The translations under genes were made by a program, and so were the position numbers. Shown one piece after another: positions 1-7,202 of a stretch of 23,461 bases of DNA. The notes under the pieces were generated by a model that made no database searches, was not told the DNA's origin, and worked only from the letters and a program-made list of their open reading frames with translations. The stretch lies in the IMG/VR virus record IMGVR_UViG_3300027754_000450, positions 1-23,461 of that record. One strand, given 5' to 3'. This DNA comes from a virus. Numbering within the stretch: position 1 is the stretch's first letter; each line of letters begins with the position of its first letter.

Positions 1-2333
1 AAAAAGAATTAAAAGAAAAATACGGAAGTCCACTTGTTTTTGAAGAATTAAGCGGAGAGGACGCTATTAAATTAATGAAAGCCGAGGCCGAGAATAAGGC
101 TTCTGCAAACAGAATGACGGACAAAAGCGTACCAGATGCTCCGTTTCGCAAGGATTGGCCGATCCAGGTATTCAAGAGAATACTTGAAAGAGCAGTTGAT
201 AGCGGAGAAAAAGCTGTTGGATGGACAAAGGGAGCAACTCAATTCCAAAGATGGGGAAGCGAGCGCGTCGATTGGAGGGAATTTAACTCAGAAGGAGTTA
301 AAGGATATTTGGTGCAATCCAGAAATTTCACAAGAAATGCTGGCCCTGTAAATGATTTGGGAGACAACCCAATGGTTAGGCTTGTAAAAACAAAAGAAGA
401 CTTGGATGCTGTGATTCAAGCATCCGGAATTTCAGACGAAAACAATGTTTTCTCGAATAAGGTTTGGAAGAAAATGCAGGAAAATCCGTCCGGGACATCG
501 ATGCCAAGAAAAGAAGGAATGGAGAAATTTTACGACGAAGTGCTTCCGACTGAAATTGGTAAGTACATGAAGCAGTTTAGCGTCAAGGTTAGGGAGTCAG
601 CAATTGAAGATAATGTATTAAGGGAACAAGTCCCAATCTGGTCAGTCGACATTACTCCGGATGTGGTCGCAGGAGTGCGCAAGATGCAAGCAATTGAAAA
701 GGAGTTTTCTGCATACGGACAGGGCAAGCCGAAATCAAGCATTCTCGGAGAAGAGCAGAAGCAGTTTGCCCCGGCCACGACCGAAGAGGACAAGTTGCGC
801 GAATTGGCGTCGAGCGTTTCCGGGCTCAAAAATGCAATCAAATTTATGACCCCCGACGAGCAGAAGAAACTTCGTCGGGATACAGGACAGAAGATTGTTG
901 ATATTCGCGAGAAGCTACCGTCGGCACAGGAATTTGCAGAGGTCGCAATCGCCGGAGAGGCAAAGCGCGGGTGGTACAGGAAGAGCACTCAGGCACTGAT
1001 CGACGTTTTTGATAGCGACGCACCAAGATTCGCGGCCCTTCTGGCTGCGCTGTCGCCTCAAACCTCTGTCGAGAGCAACCTGGTAAACGCACTAAAGACT
1101 TGGACTTTGTGGGTAAAAGAAGGTCGTCCTCAGTCAACCGACAAGATTTTGAATATCATGGCAAAGTCAGTCCAGGGTAGCGGGACTCTTGATTCTGTCC
1201 TGGGCGCCTGGAGAAACAATTCGATCGAGGCACTAACGTCCGTAGATCCGGAAAAGATCATGCTCTCCGGGCCAAAGGTGAATTCGTTCATGCTCAATCT
1301 GCGCGACATGGTGAATGAGGTGACCAATGACGCATGGATGGCAACGTTTGCCGATATCGAGCAGACCATGTTTTCCGGTAGTAAGACCAAGTCAGATCCA
1401 GGCAAAGGCCCGGGATACCTGGCTATGTCGAGTCGAGTCCGGGAGGCTGCGCAAAAGGCGAGCGAGTTAACTGGAGACAGTTGGACCCCGGCTGAGATCC
1501 AGGAAACTGTTTGGTCGTTTGCCAAGACTCTTTACGAGATGCGTAAATCTGCCGAAGAGAAGCGCACCATGGTGCAGATCGTCAAAGAAGGCAGGTTGAC
1601 AGGGGAGAAGATTGGGGAAACTCCTGACTTTTCTTCGTTGTTGCGCACCGGGGAATATCGGGATATACTTGTGCGCAATGGATATGAAGGTGCAATCGCC
1701 CTCCTTGAGGGAGCAGGAAATAAGCCTGACAGAGGAAATATTGCTGGAGCGGGAAAAGCGCCAGGAGTCTCTGAAGGCAAAGCAAAACCGTCTCTTAGCG
1801 GTCCTGTTGAGCCAACCCGCGGAGTCCTCTCCTCGGCAAAAAGGCTAGACGCTGTCTTTAATAGAAGACTCGCAGAGTCGCTTGCCAATCAAGGCAAAAA
1901 CCTCGAATCAGCAGTAAAGTCTAGGTTAATTAAGGGGCAACTGGAAGCAGGAAGGCGCCCATCCGTAGGAATAAATATTAACGACTCGTCTCAAGATTTT
2001 ACAGGCCAGATTTTAGCTGGGGAAAAGACGATTGAAACAAGGGACTCGGACAGTTTACGACCCTACGTTGGGAAGCGCGTTGGAATTATAAGAACAGGGG
2101 TAGGGAAAGCAGAACTTGTTGGATACGCAACAATAGGAGAACCAGTGATTTACAAAAACCAAGCTCAATTCAAGGCAGATCAAGGTAAGCATCTTGTGGC
2201 TAGCGGATCTGAGTTTGATATTAAAAGGGGCGGAGTAAAGTATGGTTATCCAATTTCAGATGTTGAGAAGACAGGGCCAACGCCTGTGAAATCACAGGGA
2301 ATTGTGGCAAGGCAACTTGAGGCCAAAAAATGA
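1..2333 (+). CDS. C-terminal part of a large phage polyvalent virion protein with a terminal ASCH-like domain (5' partial)
   Basis: The reading frame is already open at base 3 and runs through the ATG at 75 without a stop, so this is the tail of a protein that starts left of the window. Numbering from the Met at 75, residues 100-200 resemble the linker found near the end of large phage polyvalent proteins. Residues 280-490 form a conserved helical domain (LSPQTSVESN, TNDAWMA, GPGYLAMS, ETVWSFAK) that recurs in such proteins; I recall it as a DUF7178-like family. Residues 630-735 (GEKTIETRDS, YVGKRVGIIRTG, VGYATIGEP, GYPISDVE) look like an ASCH domain, a PUA-related RNA- or nucleotide-binding fold. 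Polyvalent proteins are thought to be injected with the DNA and to act against host defences early in infection. The position next to the lysozyme-like gene suits the end of a virion module. The exact activity is unknown. Confidence 0.8.
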   Translation, partial: KELKEKYGSPLVFEELSGEDAIKLMKAEAENKASANRMTDKSVPDAPFRKDWPIQVFKRILERAVDSGEKAVGWTKGATQFQRWGSERVDWREFNSEGVKGYLVQSRNFTRNAGPVNDLGDNPMVRLVKTKEDLDAVIQASGISDENNVFSNKVWKKMQENPSGTSMPRKEGMEKFYDEVLPTEIGKYMKQFSVKVRESAIEDNVLREQVPIWSVDITPDVVAGVRKMQAIEKEFSAYGQGKPKSSILGEEQKQFAPATTEEDKLRELASSVSGLKNAIKFMTPDEQKKLRRDTGQKIVDIREKLPSAQEFAEVAIAGEAKRGWYRKSTQALIDVFDSDAPRFAALLAALSPQTSVESNLVNALKTWTLWVKEGRPQSTDKILNIMAKSVQGSGTLDSVLGAWRNNSIEALTSVDPEKIMLSGPKVNSFMLNLRDMVNEVTNDAWMATFADIEQTMFSGSKTKSDPGKGPGYLAMSSRVREAAQKASELTGDSWTPAEIQETVWSFAKTLYEMRKSAEEKRTMVQIVKEGRLTGEKIGETPDFSSLLRTGEYRDILVRNGYEGAIALLEGAGNKPDRGNIAGAGKAPGVSEGKAKPSLSGPVEPTRGVLSSAKRLDAVFNRRLAESLANQGKNLESAVKSRLIKGQLEAGRRPSVGININDSSQDFTGQILAGEKTIETRDSDSLRPYVGKRVGIIRTGVGKAELVGYATIGEPVIYKNQAQFKADQGKHLVASGSEFDIKRGGVKYGYPISDVEKTGPTPVKSQGIVARQLEAKK

Positions 2334-2335
2334 CC

Positions 2336-2608
2336 TCACTCGACGTCTTTGAGCCTATCGGTCAACCCGGAGAATCTACCGCGGGAATCAAACACGGTTC
2401 CGTCCTTTGTAATGAAACCGTCAAATCTTCCGCTCCGATTGCTAACCCAACCCCTGTTCCTAGAAACCATTCCGTCAATAGCCCCTGTTCTTGTTGTGCG
2501 AATACCCCGATCCAACATGCCGGAGTAGGTTCCTGTCTCGTCCAGGAGGAGATCCCCGGCGAAACAACGACTGAGTGATAATGCTGTAACCAATAGGATT
2601 TTCTTCAT
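2336..2608 (-). CDS. Small secreted protein with about four short glycine-containing repeats
   Basis: This is the only credible minus-strand gene (90 aa). Residues 1-18 (MKKILLVTALSLSRCFAG) look like a Sec signal peptide: two lysines, a hydrophobic core and a plausible cleavage after A17. The mature part carries four related units starting near residues 26, 41, 59 and 76 (TGTYSGMLDR, TGAIDGMVSR, SGRFDGFITK, RGRFSGLTDR), spaced 15-18 residues. Such periodicity is unlikely in a shadow frame. It resembles small exported YD-type repeat proteins of phages and bacteria, but I cannot assign a family. Its ATG shares the CATG at 2606-2609 with the ATG of the plus-strand lysozyme-like gene. An upstream in-frame ATG at 2659 would add 17 residues. 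No strong Shine-Dalgarno is visible. The plus frame 2330-2578 starts in an ATGA overlap but has no recognisable features, so I prefer the minus reading. Confidence 0.55.
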   Translation of the reverse strand: MKKILLVTALSLSRCFAGDLLLDETGTYSGMLDRGIRTTRTGAIDGMVSRNRGWVSNRSGRFDGFITKDGTVFDSRGRFSGLTDRLKDVE

Positions 2609-3431
2609 GGCAAACATTCTAACACAGATCCCGGAACTAAGCGCAAGCAGAAATTTCACCCCATTTGGGGCTGGAGAATTTGACAGGCAAAACGCATCTA
2701 GGCCAATGCAGGAGCCCCAGAAGGTGGGGTGGACCGACGAGAAGGGTCAGCGCCTAGTCGCCATGTCTGAGCGCATGCGGTCGGCTGCGTCGATGGACGA
2801 TATCCGGGCAGAGACAACACAAAGAGCAATGGAGGACGAAGTGAGTAAAAATATTATGCAGGATCAAAACTTGATGGGGCCGAAGGTCCCAAAGAACGAA
2901 TACGAAGCAGCATTAGCAACAGTTGATATGGAGGCTAGGAAAGACAAGGCCGGAAACGTCATGGTCTACAATCTTCCTTCCGGGGACATGGGCGGGAGCT
3001 ATGAAGTCGCCGGGATCAATGACAAGTATCATCCCGCGGCCGCGCAGATGCTGAAGAACCTTCCGCCTGGAGAACGTCGAGACGCCGCGGCCAAGTACGT
3101 CGTAGAGTATACCAGGCCCATCACGTCTAAACTTCCAGAACCTTACAGACTTTTTTTCCAGGACCTAACGTTCAATAGGGGGCCGGCGGGTGCTACAAAG
3201 TTCCTGCAACGCGCAATCGGGGTGAAGGATGACGGAGCCCTTGGGCCTCAGACGCTCAAGGCCCTGGAGGGATTGAACCCATCCGAGGTAATGAAGAACG
3301 TTTCTGTCGAGCAGATGACCTACGAGAGAAGGCTTGCGGAGCAGAACCCGGAACGTAAAAAGTTCCTCAATGGTCTCCAGAATAGGGTCTCGAACAGATA
3401 TCGGCTTTTCGGGAATGCCCCAACCGGGTAA
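2607..3431 (+). CDS. Lysozyme-like protein: GH108-like domain plus C-terminal peptidoglycan-binding domain
   Basis: 274 aa. Residues 1-100 are polar with no clear domain. Residues 125-265 match the glycosyl hydrolase 108/PG_binding_3 architecture: the GGSY near 129-132 sits where the family has its EGGY active-site motif, followed by a helical region and by the binding segment FLQRAIGV..DGALGPQTLKAL at 199-220. The family cuts the glycan strand of peptidoglycan. Here the catalytic Glu position appears to hold Asp or Met (DMGGSY, 127-132), so activity is uncertain. There is no signal peptide, so export would need a holin, or it may act as a virion-associated wall hydrolase, which suits its position beside the polyvalent virion protein. 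The upstream AGGA is weak. It overlaps the next gene by 17 bases. Confidence 0.72.
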   Translation: MANILTQIPELSASRNFTPFGAGEFDRQNASRPMQEPQKVGWTDEKGQRLVAMSERMRSAASMDDIRAETTQRAMEDEVSKNIMQDQNLMGPKVPKNEYEAALATVDMEARKDKAGNVMVYNLPSGDMGGSYEVAGINDKYHPAAAQMLKNLPPGERRDAAAKYVVEYTRPITSKLPEPYRLFFQDLTFNRGPAGATKFLQRAIGVKDDGALGPQTLKALEGLNPSEVMKNVSVEQMTYERRLAEQNPERKKFLNGLQNRVSNRYRLFGNAPTG

Positions 3432-3804
3432 TCGTCAGACAGGAGCAGTAGGAGTTGCTAGGGTAATCGCAGGACTCCTCGCTTCCGGGTGGAACGTGTT
3501 GACCCCATTTGAGGACAACGCCGGGTACGATATTGTCGCGGAGAAGAATGGGTCATTCAAAAGAATCCAGGTCAAATCTTGCGGATCTCCAAGGTTGCAC
3601 AGCAGTGGCAGAAGGGGCCCGAGCTACAAGTTCAGCACCGGGCGCGGAGTCGACAAGAGGAAGTACGGCAAGTGCATCGACCTAATATTCCTAGTCGCGC
3701 TGGACAAGGATTTGCTGTGGGTATTTGATTCAAGAAAAATGAAAGCGACACGTTCCGCGTCTCCAGAAGACTCAATTGCCTGGATGAGTTTGTCGAAGAT
3801 ATAG
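3415..3804 (+). CDS. Small PD-(D/E)XK endonuclease-like protein
   Basis: 129 aa from the ATG at 3415, which overlaps the stop of the lysozyme-like gene by 17 bases. The open frame reaches back to 3334, but that part lies inside the previous gene and has no protein-like features. The N-terminal helix (RQTGAVGVARVIAGLL, 7-22), then WNVLTPFEDNAGYDIVAE and RIQVKS, give the core E/D39...Q52-V-K54 of the PD-(D/E)XK fold. The pattern resembles the group-I-intron-associated or Holliday-junction-resolvase-like branch. Conserved nuclease residues are present, so it is probably active, but the substrate is unknown. It may process recombination or packaging intermediates, or be a free-standing homing-type nuclease. 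Its coupling to a lysis gene is unusual. Confidence 0.6.
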   Translation: MPQPGNRQTGAVGVARVIAGLLASGWNVLTPFEDNAGYDIVAEKNGSFKRIQVKSCGSPRLHSSGRRGPSYKFSTGRGVDKRKYGKCIDLIFLVALDKDLLWVFDSRKMKATRSASPEDSIAWMSLSKI

Positions 3805-3851
3805 CAAGTCAAGCTAATTAAAATTCCCCTAAAATAATATATTGACTCGAA

Positions 3852-3866
3852 TGCCGTGTCTCGGCA
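3852..3866 (+). repeat. Short hairpin in the leader of the nuclease/SSB/exonuclease operon
   Basis: TGCCG (3852-3856) and CGGCA (3862-3866) form a perfect 5-bp stem with a 5-base loop, 32 bases before the ATG at 3899. A TTGACT (3842-3847) lies just upstream and matches five of six bases of a sigma70 -35 box, but no good -10 follows at 16-18 bases. The 94-base gap 3805-3898 probably holds the promoter or processing site of the operon that follows; I cannot fix the start point. Confidence 0.35.
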
Positions 3867-3887
3867 GAGTCCGGTGATCTTGAAACG

Positions 3888-3894
3888 AGGAGGT
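3888..3894 (+). promoter_or_regulatory. Near-perfect Shine-Dalgarno (AGGAGGT)
   Basis: AGGAGGT lies 4 bases before the ATG at 3899, the strongest ribosome binding site in the window. It decides the start at 3899 over the in-frame ATG at 3914 and suggests high translation of the first gene of the nucleic-acid module. Confidence 0.8.
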
Positions 3895-3898
3895 CACC

Positions 3899-4312
3899 AT
3901 GGGCGGAGGGAAAATGTCACGCAACAAGGGGAAACGCGGTGAACGCGAGGTATCAAGCCTGCTCAGTGAGGCTGGATGGAAGGCTAGGCGCGCCCAGCAG
4001 TTCTGCGGGTCACCGGATGGGGGAGCTAGTGATGTACTGGTCGAATCAGAATTCTGGCCCTACCACGTCGAGGTCAAGTACTGCCAACAAACCAAAATTT
4101 ACGATTGGATGCAACAATCTTCCAACGATTCAAAAACTGGTAAGACGCCTATCGTCTGTCATCGAAGAAATCAAACCGAATGGCACGTCACAATGAAATT
4201 TAAGGATTGGATCAATTTAGTGAATAATAGTCTTCCGATCGTGTTGCCAGCAGTCACACACGCAAAAGACATTCATCAGACTTCACCTCAGATAAACCCA
4301 AATAAACCATAA
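3899..4312 (+). CDS. Holliday-junction-resolvase-like PD-(D/E)XK nuclease
   Basis: 137 aa. The N-terminus (SRNKGKRGEREVSSLL, 7-22) with E15/E17, then RRAQQFCGSPDGGASDV with D45, then HVEVK with E58-V-K60, gives the E...D...ExK layout of resolvase-like phage nucleases. I have seen the same order (KGKRGE, RRxQQF, PDV, HVEVK, VVxHRRN, WxVTM) in phage proteins annotated as putative Holliday junction resolvase or PDDEXK-like. The HRRN (about residue 88) and WHVTM match as well. A resolvase would debranch replicating or packaging DNA. The start has a strong SD. It sits 15 bases before the SSB-like gene, whose own AAGGAG lies in that gap. Confidence 0.72.
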   Translation: MGGGKMSRNKGKRGEREVSSLLSEAGWKARRAQQFCGSPDGGASDVLVESEFWPYHVEVKYCQQTKIYDWMQQSSNDSKTGKTPIVCHRRNQTEWHVTMKFKDWINLVNNSLPIVLPAVTHAKDIHQTSPQINPNKP

Positions 4313-4327
4313 AAGGAGAATACACAT

Positions 4328-4945
4328 ATGGCATTAGTACTCAGCGAGAAAAGCACAAAAGAAAGACCGATCGTAGAAGCGGGAGCGCATCCTGCAATCT
4401 GCTATTCGGTCGTTGACCTCGGAACCCAAAAGAGCACCTACCAAGGTGAGACGAAGGAGTTGAAGAAGATCCGGATCGGGTTTGAGATCTGCGATCAGAA
4501 CGACGACTTCGAGCAAGTGGAGAATGGTAAGGTCACCATCATCAAAAAGCCGTTGGTCTGTTCCGCGGAATTTACCGCGTCGATCGGACCGAAGGCGTCG
4601 CTTCGAAAGTTCGTTGAAGGCTGGCTAGGATCGGCGCTCAACGCCAAGCAACTTGCATCGTTCAAAGTGACGGACTTTCTTGGGAAGTCGGCACTGCTCA
4701 ACGTAGTTCACAAGGTTAGCCAAGTGTCCGGCAAGACCTACGCTGCGATCGGATCGGCATCCAAATTGCCCAAGGGCATGGTCGTTCCTGAGCGAGTAAA
4801 CAATCTTGTCTCGTATGAGATTGAGCAGGGCCAGGGTGGCGAGTTTGTTAACTTGCCCAAGTGGCTCCAGGAAAAAATCCTTCTATCGAAAGAACTCGGT
4901 GGGGCCAAGTCGACCGCGGCGACCGACGACGGAGCACCATTCTAA
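4328..4945 (+). CDS. Phage single-stranded-DNA-binding-like protein
   Basis: 205 aa. The order VEAGAHPAICYSVVDLG, LKKIRIGFEI, ASLRKFVEGWLG, FLGKSALLNVVH, YAAIGSASKLPKGM and LPKWLQEKI follows a phage family commonly found beside exonucleases and recombinases. The last six residues, DDGAPF (200-205), copy the acidic tip of bacterial SSB (DDDIPF-type), which recruits partner proteins. This supports an ssDNA-binding role in replication or recombination. AAGGAG lies 9 bases upstream of the ATG. The stop overlaps the next start by one base (TAATG). An OB-fold is likely but not proven by eye; the role is inferred from the tip and the neighbours. Confidence 0.7.
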   Translation: MALVLSEKSTKERPIVEAGAHPAICYSVVDLGTQKSTYQGETKELKKIRIGFEICDQNDDFEQVENGKVTIIKKPLVCSAEFTASIGPKASLRKFVEGWLGSALNAKQLASFKVTDFLGKSALLNVVHKVSQVSGKTYAAIGSASKLPKGMVVPERVNNLVSYEIEQGQGGEFVNLPKWLQEKILLSKELGGAKSTAATDDGAPF

Positions 4946-5214
4946 TGGAAGAGAATTTAATTTGGACGGACGGAGCGTTTCCGGACACAAGAAATTATGG
5001 TCTCTCAAAAATGGAGTATGCAGCGATACACATATTTGCGAGCGCAATATCTTCGAGGTTCCAGATGTTTGAGTTCCATATAGGAGCACAAGAAAGAGAG
5101 GAAATTGAGGAAATGGCTGACAGGGCTGCGAGAAAGTCGTGGATTCTTGCGGCCAAACTTGCCATCCAAGGTGAAGGTATTGCTGATCAATTGAAGGAAG
5201 GAGCAGAACTATAA
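4945..5214 (+). CDS. Small phage protein, unknown function
   Basis: 89 aa, starting at the ATG in a TAATG overlap with the SSB-like gene; a longer open frame upstream runs inside that gene and is not favoured. The sequence (GLSKMEYAAIHIFASAI, then ADRAARKSWILAAKLA near the C-terminus) resembles a class of small helical phage proteins that sit between SSB/exonuclease genes and begin with a similar SKMEYAA-type helix. No catalytic motif is seen. Its TAATG overlap with the exonuclease gene downstream implies coupled translation and a possible accessory role in recombination. Confidence 0.65.
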   Translation: MEENLIWTDGAFPDTRNYGLSKMEYAAIHIFASAISSRFQMFEFHIGAQEREEIEEMADRAARKSWILAAKLAIQGEGIADQLKEGAEL

Positions 5215-6086
5215 TGGCACTAGAACTCTCTACATATTCGGAAACGCCAACGAGATTGGTGACCGCGGAATTCTCTGCGCACTGGTACTCGACTGACGGA
5301 GAGGCTTACCACACTGTCCCGGACGCTGAAGGGCGCGATCGTCCAACAACGCTCCGGGACGTGAGGAAGCTAGCCAAGGAGGGAATTCATTTGTTACCGT
5401 CGGTCACTTCGGTGATGAAAGTGAAGGACGCCCCTCAGCTGAATGCATGGAAAATTTCTCAATGCCTGCTCGCAGCCGACGAGCGCCCGAGACTTCCCGG
5501 GGAGACCCTGGAAGATTGGGCCTCGGCAGTTGAGGAGTTGAGCAAGGCAGTGACCAAGAAGGCGTCGAACCATGGCACTGCTATGCACGACGTCCAGGAG
5601 AGACTGCTACCATTGCTACGCGAAAAGAAGGAGCCTGTATCCGTAAAGGATATTGAGATTCGAGAGGATCTGCTCCCCTTTGCAGAGCACATGGTTAAGT
5701 GGATCAACTCTGAGGTCATCTCCTCCCATTGGGAAGAGAAGGTGCTGGTCGGTGCTGGATACGCCGGGAAGGCGGACGCGCTGATCGATCACTCCGAGCA
5801 TGGCACATGCCTAATCGATCTGAAGAACAGATCGTTCGATCCGGATAAGGTGACAGCATCCAGGCGCCCGGTCTATGCGCACGACGCCATGCAACTAGGG
5901 GCCTATAGGAAGGCCCTTGGTAGAGAAGTGCACTGCATGTCGGTGATACTATCGTCCAAGACTCCCTCCGCTCCGTTTGTTTACAAGTGGAGCGAGCAGG
6001 AGTTGGAAGACGGCTGGAGTGCTTTTCAGCACTGTTTAGCCTTGTGGTGCTTTGACAAAAAATTCAAACCCAAAGGTGTGCAGTAA
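5214..6086 (+). CDS. RecB/Cas4-like PD-(D/E)XK exonuclease
   Basis: 290 aa. Residues 180-231 carry the RecB-family nuclease core: GYAGKADALID with D188, LIDLKNR with D202-x-K204, and MQLGAYRKAL with Q227...Y231 (the QxxxY motif). H120 and H125 (NHGTAMHDV) fit the upstream helix, and E174/E175 precede the core. Length and motifs match phage recombination exonucleases that resect double-stranded DNA ends and pair with an ssDNA-binding protein. With the SSB-like protein upstream it probably forms the phage's recombination pair; no annealing recombinase (Bet/Erf/RecT type) is recognised here. The TAATG overlap shows translational coupling. Confidence 0.8.
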   Translation: MALELSTYSETPTRLVTAEFSAHWYSTDGEAYHTVPDAEGRDRPTTLRDVRKLAKEGIHLLPSVTSVMKVKDAPQLNAWKISQCLLAADERPRLPGETLEDWASAVEELSKAVTKKASNHGTAMHDVQERLLPLLREKKEPVSVKDIEIREDLLPFAEHMVKWINSEVISSHWEEKVLVGAGYAGKADALIDHSEHGTCLIDLKNRSFDPDKVTASRRPVYAHDAMQLGAYRKALGREVHCMSVILSSKTPSAPFVYKWSEQELEDGWSAFQHCLALWCFDKKFKPKGVQ

Positions 6087-6111
6087 ACAATAAACCAAAG
6101 GAGTAATAAAA

Positions 6112-6270
6112 ATGAAACCAGGACTGTACGCAAATATACATAAGAAGAGGGCCAGGATTAAAGCTGGCTCGAAAGAGAAAATGAGGAAACCCGGCTCTAA
6201 AGGAGCGCCGACCGCGAAGGCGTTTGAGCAGTCAAAACTAACAGCAAAGGAGGTTGGTTATGGCCGATAG
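6112..6270 (+). CDS. Small basic conserved phage protein (MKPGLYANI family)
   Basis: 52 aa, starting at the ATG preceded by AAAGGAG (10 bases). It begins MKPGLYANIHKKRARIKAG and continues EKMRKPGSKGAPTAKAFEQS. This pattern is widespread as a tiny basic protein in podovirus-like genomes; its function is unknown. Many Lys/Arg suggest nucleic-acid binding. The last 11 bases overlap the next gene, whose ribosome binding site lies inside this one. Confidence 0.75.
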   Translation: MKPGLYANIHKKRARIKAGSKEKMRKPGSKGAPTAKAFEQSKLTAKEVGYGR

Positions 6271-6532
6271 TCCAGCATGGCAAAGGGCCCTGGGCAAAAA
6301 CCCAGAAGGTGGGCTGAATGAGGCAGGACGTCGTAGCTACAATCGGTCTACAGGCGGGAACCTAAAGGCCCCGGTCAGCAGGAAGCAGGCTGCCCGATCG
6401 GAGACCTCGGCTGCGAGGCGTAAATCTTTTTGTGCCCGAATGTCGGGCATGAAGAAGAAGTTGACCTCGGCCAAGACTGCCAGAGACCCTAACAGCAGGA
6501 TCAATAAGAGCCTGAGAAAGTGGGATTGTTAA
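6260..6532 (+). CDS. DUF6321-like small basic phage protein
   Basis: 90 aa from the ATG at 6260, chosen because AAAGGAGG (6246-6253) is correctly spaced; an in-frame TTG at 6254 is less likely. The sequence SPAWQRALGKNPEGGLNEAGRRSY, then LKAPVSRKQA, ARRKSFCARMSGMKKKLTSA and DPNSRINKSLRKWDC is the recognisable DUF6321 pattern, very conserved in phages and of unknown function. It is rich in Lys/Arg and ends in Cys. It overlaps the preceding 52-aa protein by 11 bases, and the two are often neighbours. Confidence 0.82.
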   Translation: MADSPAWQRALGKNPEGGLNEAGRRSYNRSTGGNLKAPVSRKQAARSETSAARRKSFCARMSGMKKKLTSAKTARDPNSRINKSLRKWDC

Positions 6533-6533
6533 T

Positions 6534-6899
6534 ATGGAATCAATCATGGAAGCAATCGATTCGCTAGGCACAGCAGTCCGCGAGCTCCAGGAGGGGCTCC
6601 CGGTCAAGGATCATACAGAACCAACGATCGAAGACGTAGCTACCTATGCGAGTAGTGTGATCAGAAAGATCATGAACCGCGGGTCAAACAAGTCTAGGTT
6701 CGGCGAGTGGTTCCACAAGAACTCACTCCGCTACAACTCCGACCGGGCGATTGCCCACATGACCCGAGCGATGCAACAGATCGATGGCAACACGTCTTCT
6801 CCGGACGCTTCCGGCGAGACATGCATCGACCACCTAGAGCGAGCACTGGTCCGGGCCGTGTTCACACTCTACAAGGCCAAGGAAGGGAAGATACGGTAA
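6534..6899 (+). CDS. Hypothetical phage protein, DUF5664-like C-terminus
   Basis: 121 aa. The C-terminal half (SDRAIAHMTRAMQQIDG...ETCIDHLERALVRAVFTLYKAKEG) resembles the helical HxxxA...DHLxxALxRxxF pattern of DUF5664-type phage proteins, a group related to all-alpha nucleotide pyrophosphohydrolases. No clear metal-binding EExxE motif is present, so enzymatic activity is not supported. A one-base gap separates it from the DUF6321-like gene, and its stop overlaps the next start (TAATG). Confidence 0.55.
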   Translation: MESIMEAIDSLGTAVRELQEGLPVKDHTEPTIEDVATYASSVIRKIMNRGSNKSRFGEWFHKNSLRYNSDRAIAHMTRAMQQIDGNTSSPDASGETCIDHLERALVRAVFTLYKAKEGKIR

Positions 6900-7030
6900 T
6901 GGCTGGGCACATCATTGAGTTGATATTTTTAATCGGATTAATCACAACTATCGTGATTGTGCTTGCGCCATTGGTTTGGGTGACCATGATCACGGTCGAG
7001 AAAATTGACAAAATCCGTGACGACAAATAG
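6899..7030 (+). CDS. Small single-pass membrane protein
   Basis: 43 aa in a TAATG overlap with the upstream gene. Residues 5-31 (IIELIFLIGLITTIVIVLAPLVWVTMI) are one long hydrophobic span, followed by a charged cytosolic-type tail (KIDKIRDDK). No family is recognised. It could be an accessory lysis, superinfection or membrane-anchoring peptide; only the membrane location is supported. The longer open frame from 6707 lies inside the preceding gene and is not used. Confidence 0.6.
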   Translation: MAGHIIELIFLIGLITTIVIVLAPLVWVTMITVEKIDKIRDDK

Positions 7031-7202
7031 TACCAGCATCCATATCGGCCCGAAGACAACGACCTGGGAGGACCCTCTCGCAGTGTTCCTCCACAAGGAC
7101 GAGTCGACCAGGATGGAGCGCATCATGGAGTATCTGTCATGGGAAAACTATCGGCTGCATCAGATCATCCAGAGATTCATGGATGAAAGGAAGTCAACAT
7201 GA
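7017..7202 (+). CDS. Small hypothetical protein
   Basis: 61 aa from the GTG at 7017, overlapping the upstream stop by 14 bases; a TTG at 7005 is an alternative start. The sequence has a polar N-terminus (TSIHIGPKTTTWEDPL) and a helical, charged C-terminus (STRMERIMEYLSWENYRLHQIIQRF). No family is recognised. Its TGA overlaps the next ATG (ATGA at 7199), which supports expression as part of the operon. Confidence 0.5.
   Translation: MTTNSTSIHIGPKTTTWEDPLAVFLHKDESTRMERIMEYLSWENYRLHQIIQRFMDERKST

Noticed and set aside
136-2000. Several ORFs of 60-150 codons on both strands inside the polyvalent protein gene
   Set aside because: They lie wholly within a well-supported conserved frame, lack ribosome binding sites and show no protein-like patterns.
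2330-2578. Plus-strand ORF of 82 codons starting in an ATGA overlap with the polyvalent protein gene
   Set aside because: The overlap is tempting, but the translation shows no domain or repeats, while the opposite strand encodes a signal peptide and periodic repeats.
3842-3870. Sigma70 promoter with TTGACT as -35
   Set aside because: No acceptable -10 element at 16-18 bases; listed only as a possibility in the leader hairpin entry.
6051-6080. TTGACA inside the end of the exonuclease gene as a promoter for the small genes downstream
   Set aside because: The -35 match is perfect, but the bases 17 further on (GGTGTG) are not a -10 box.
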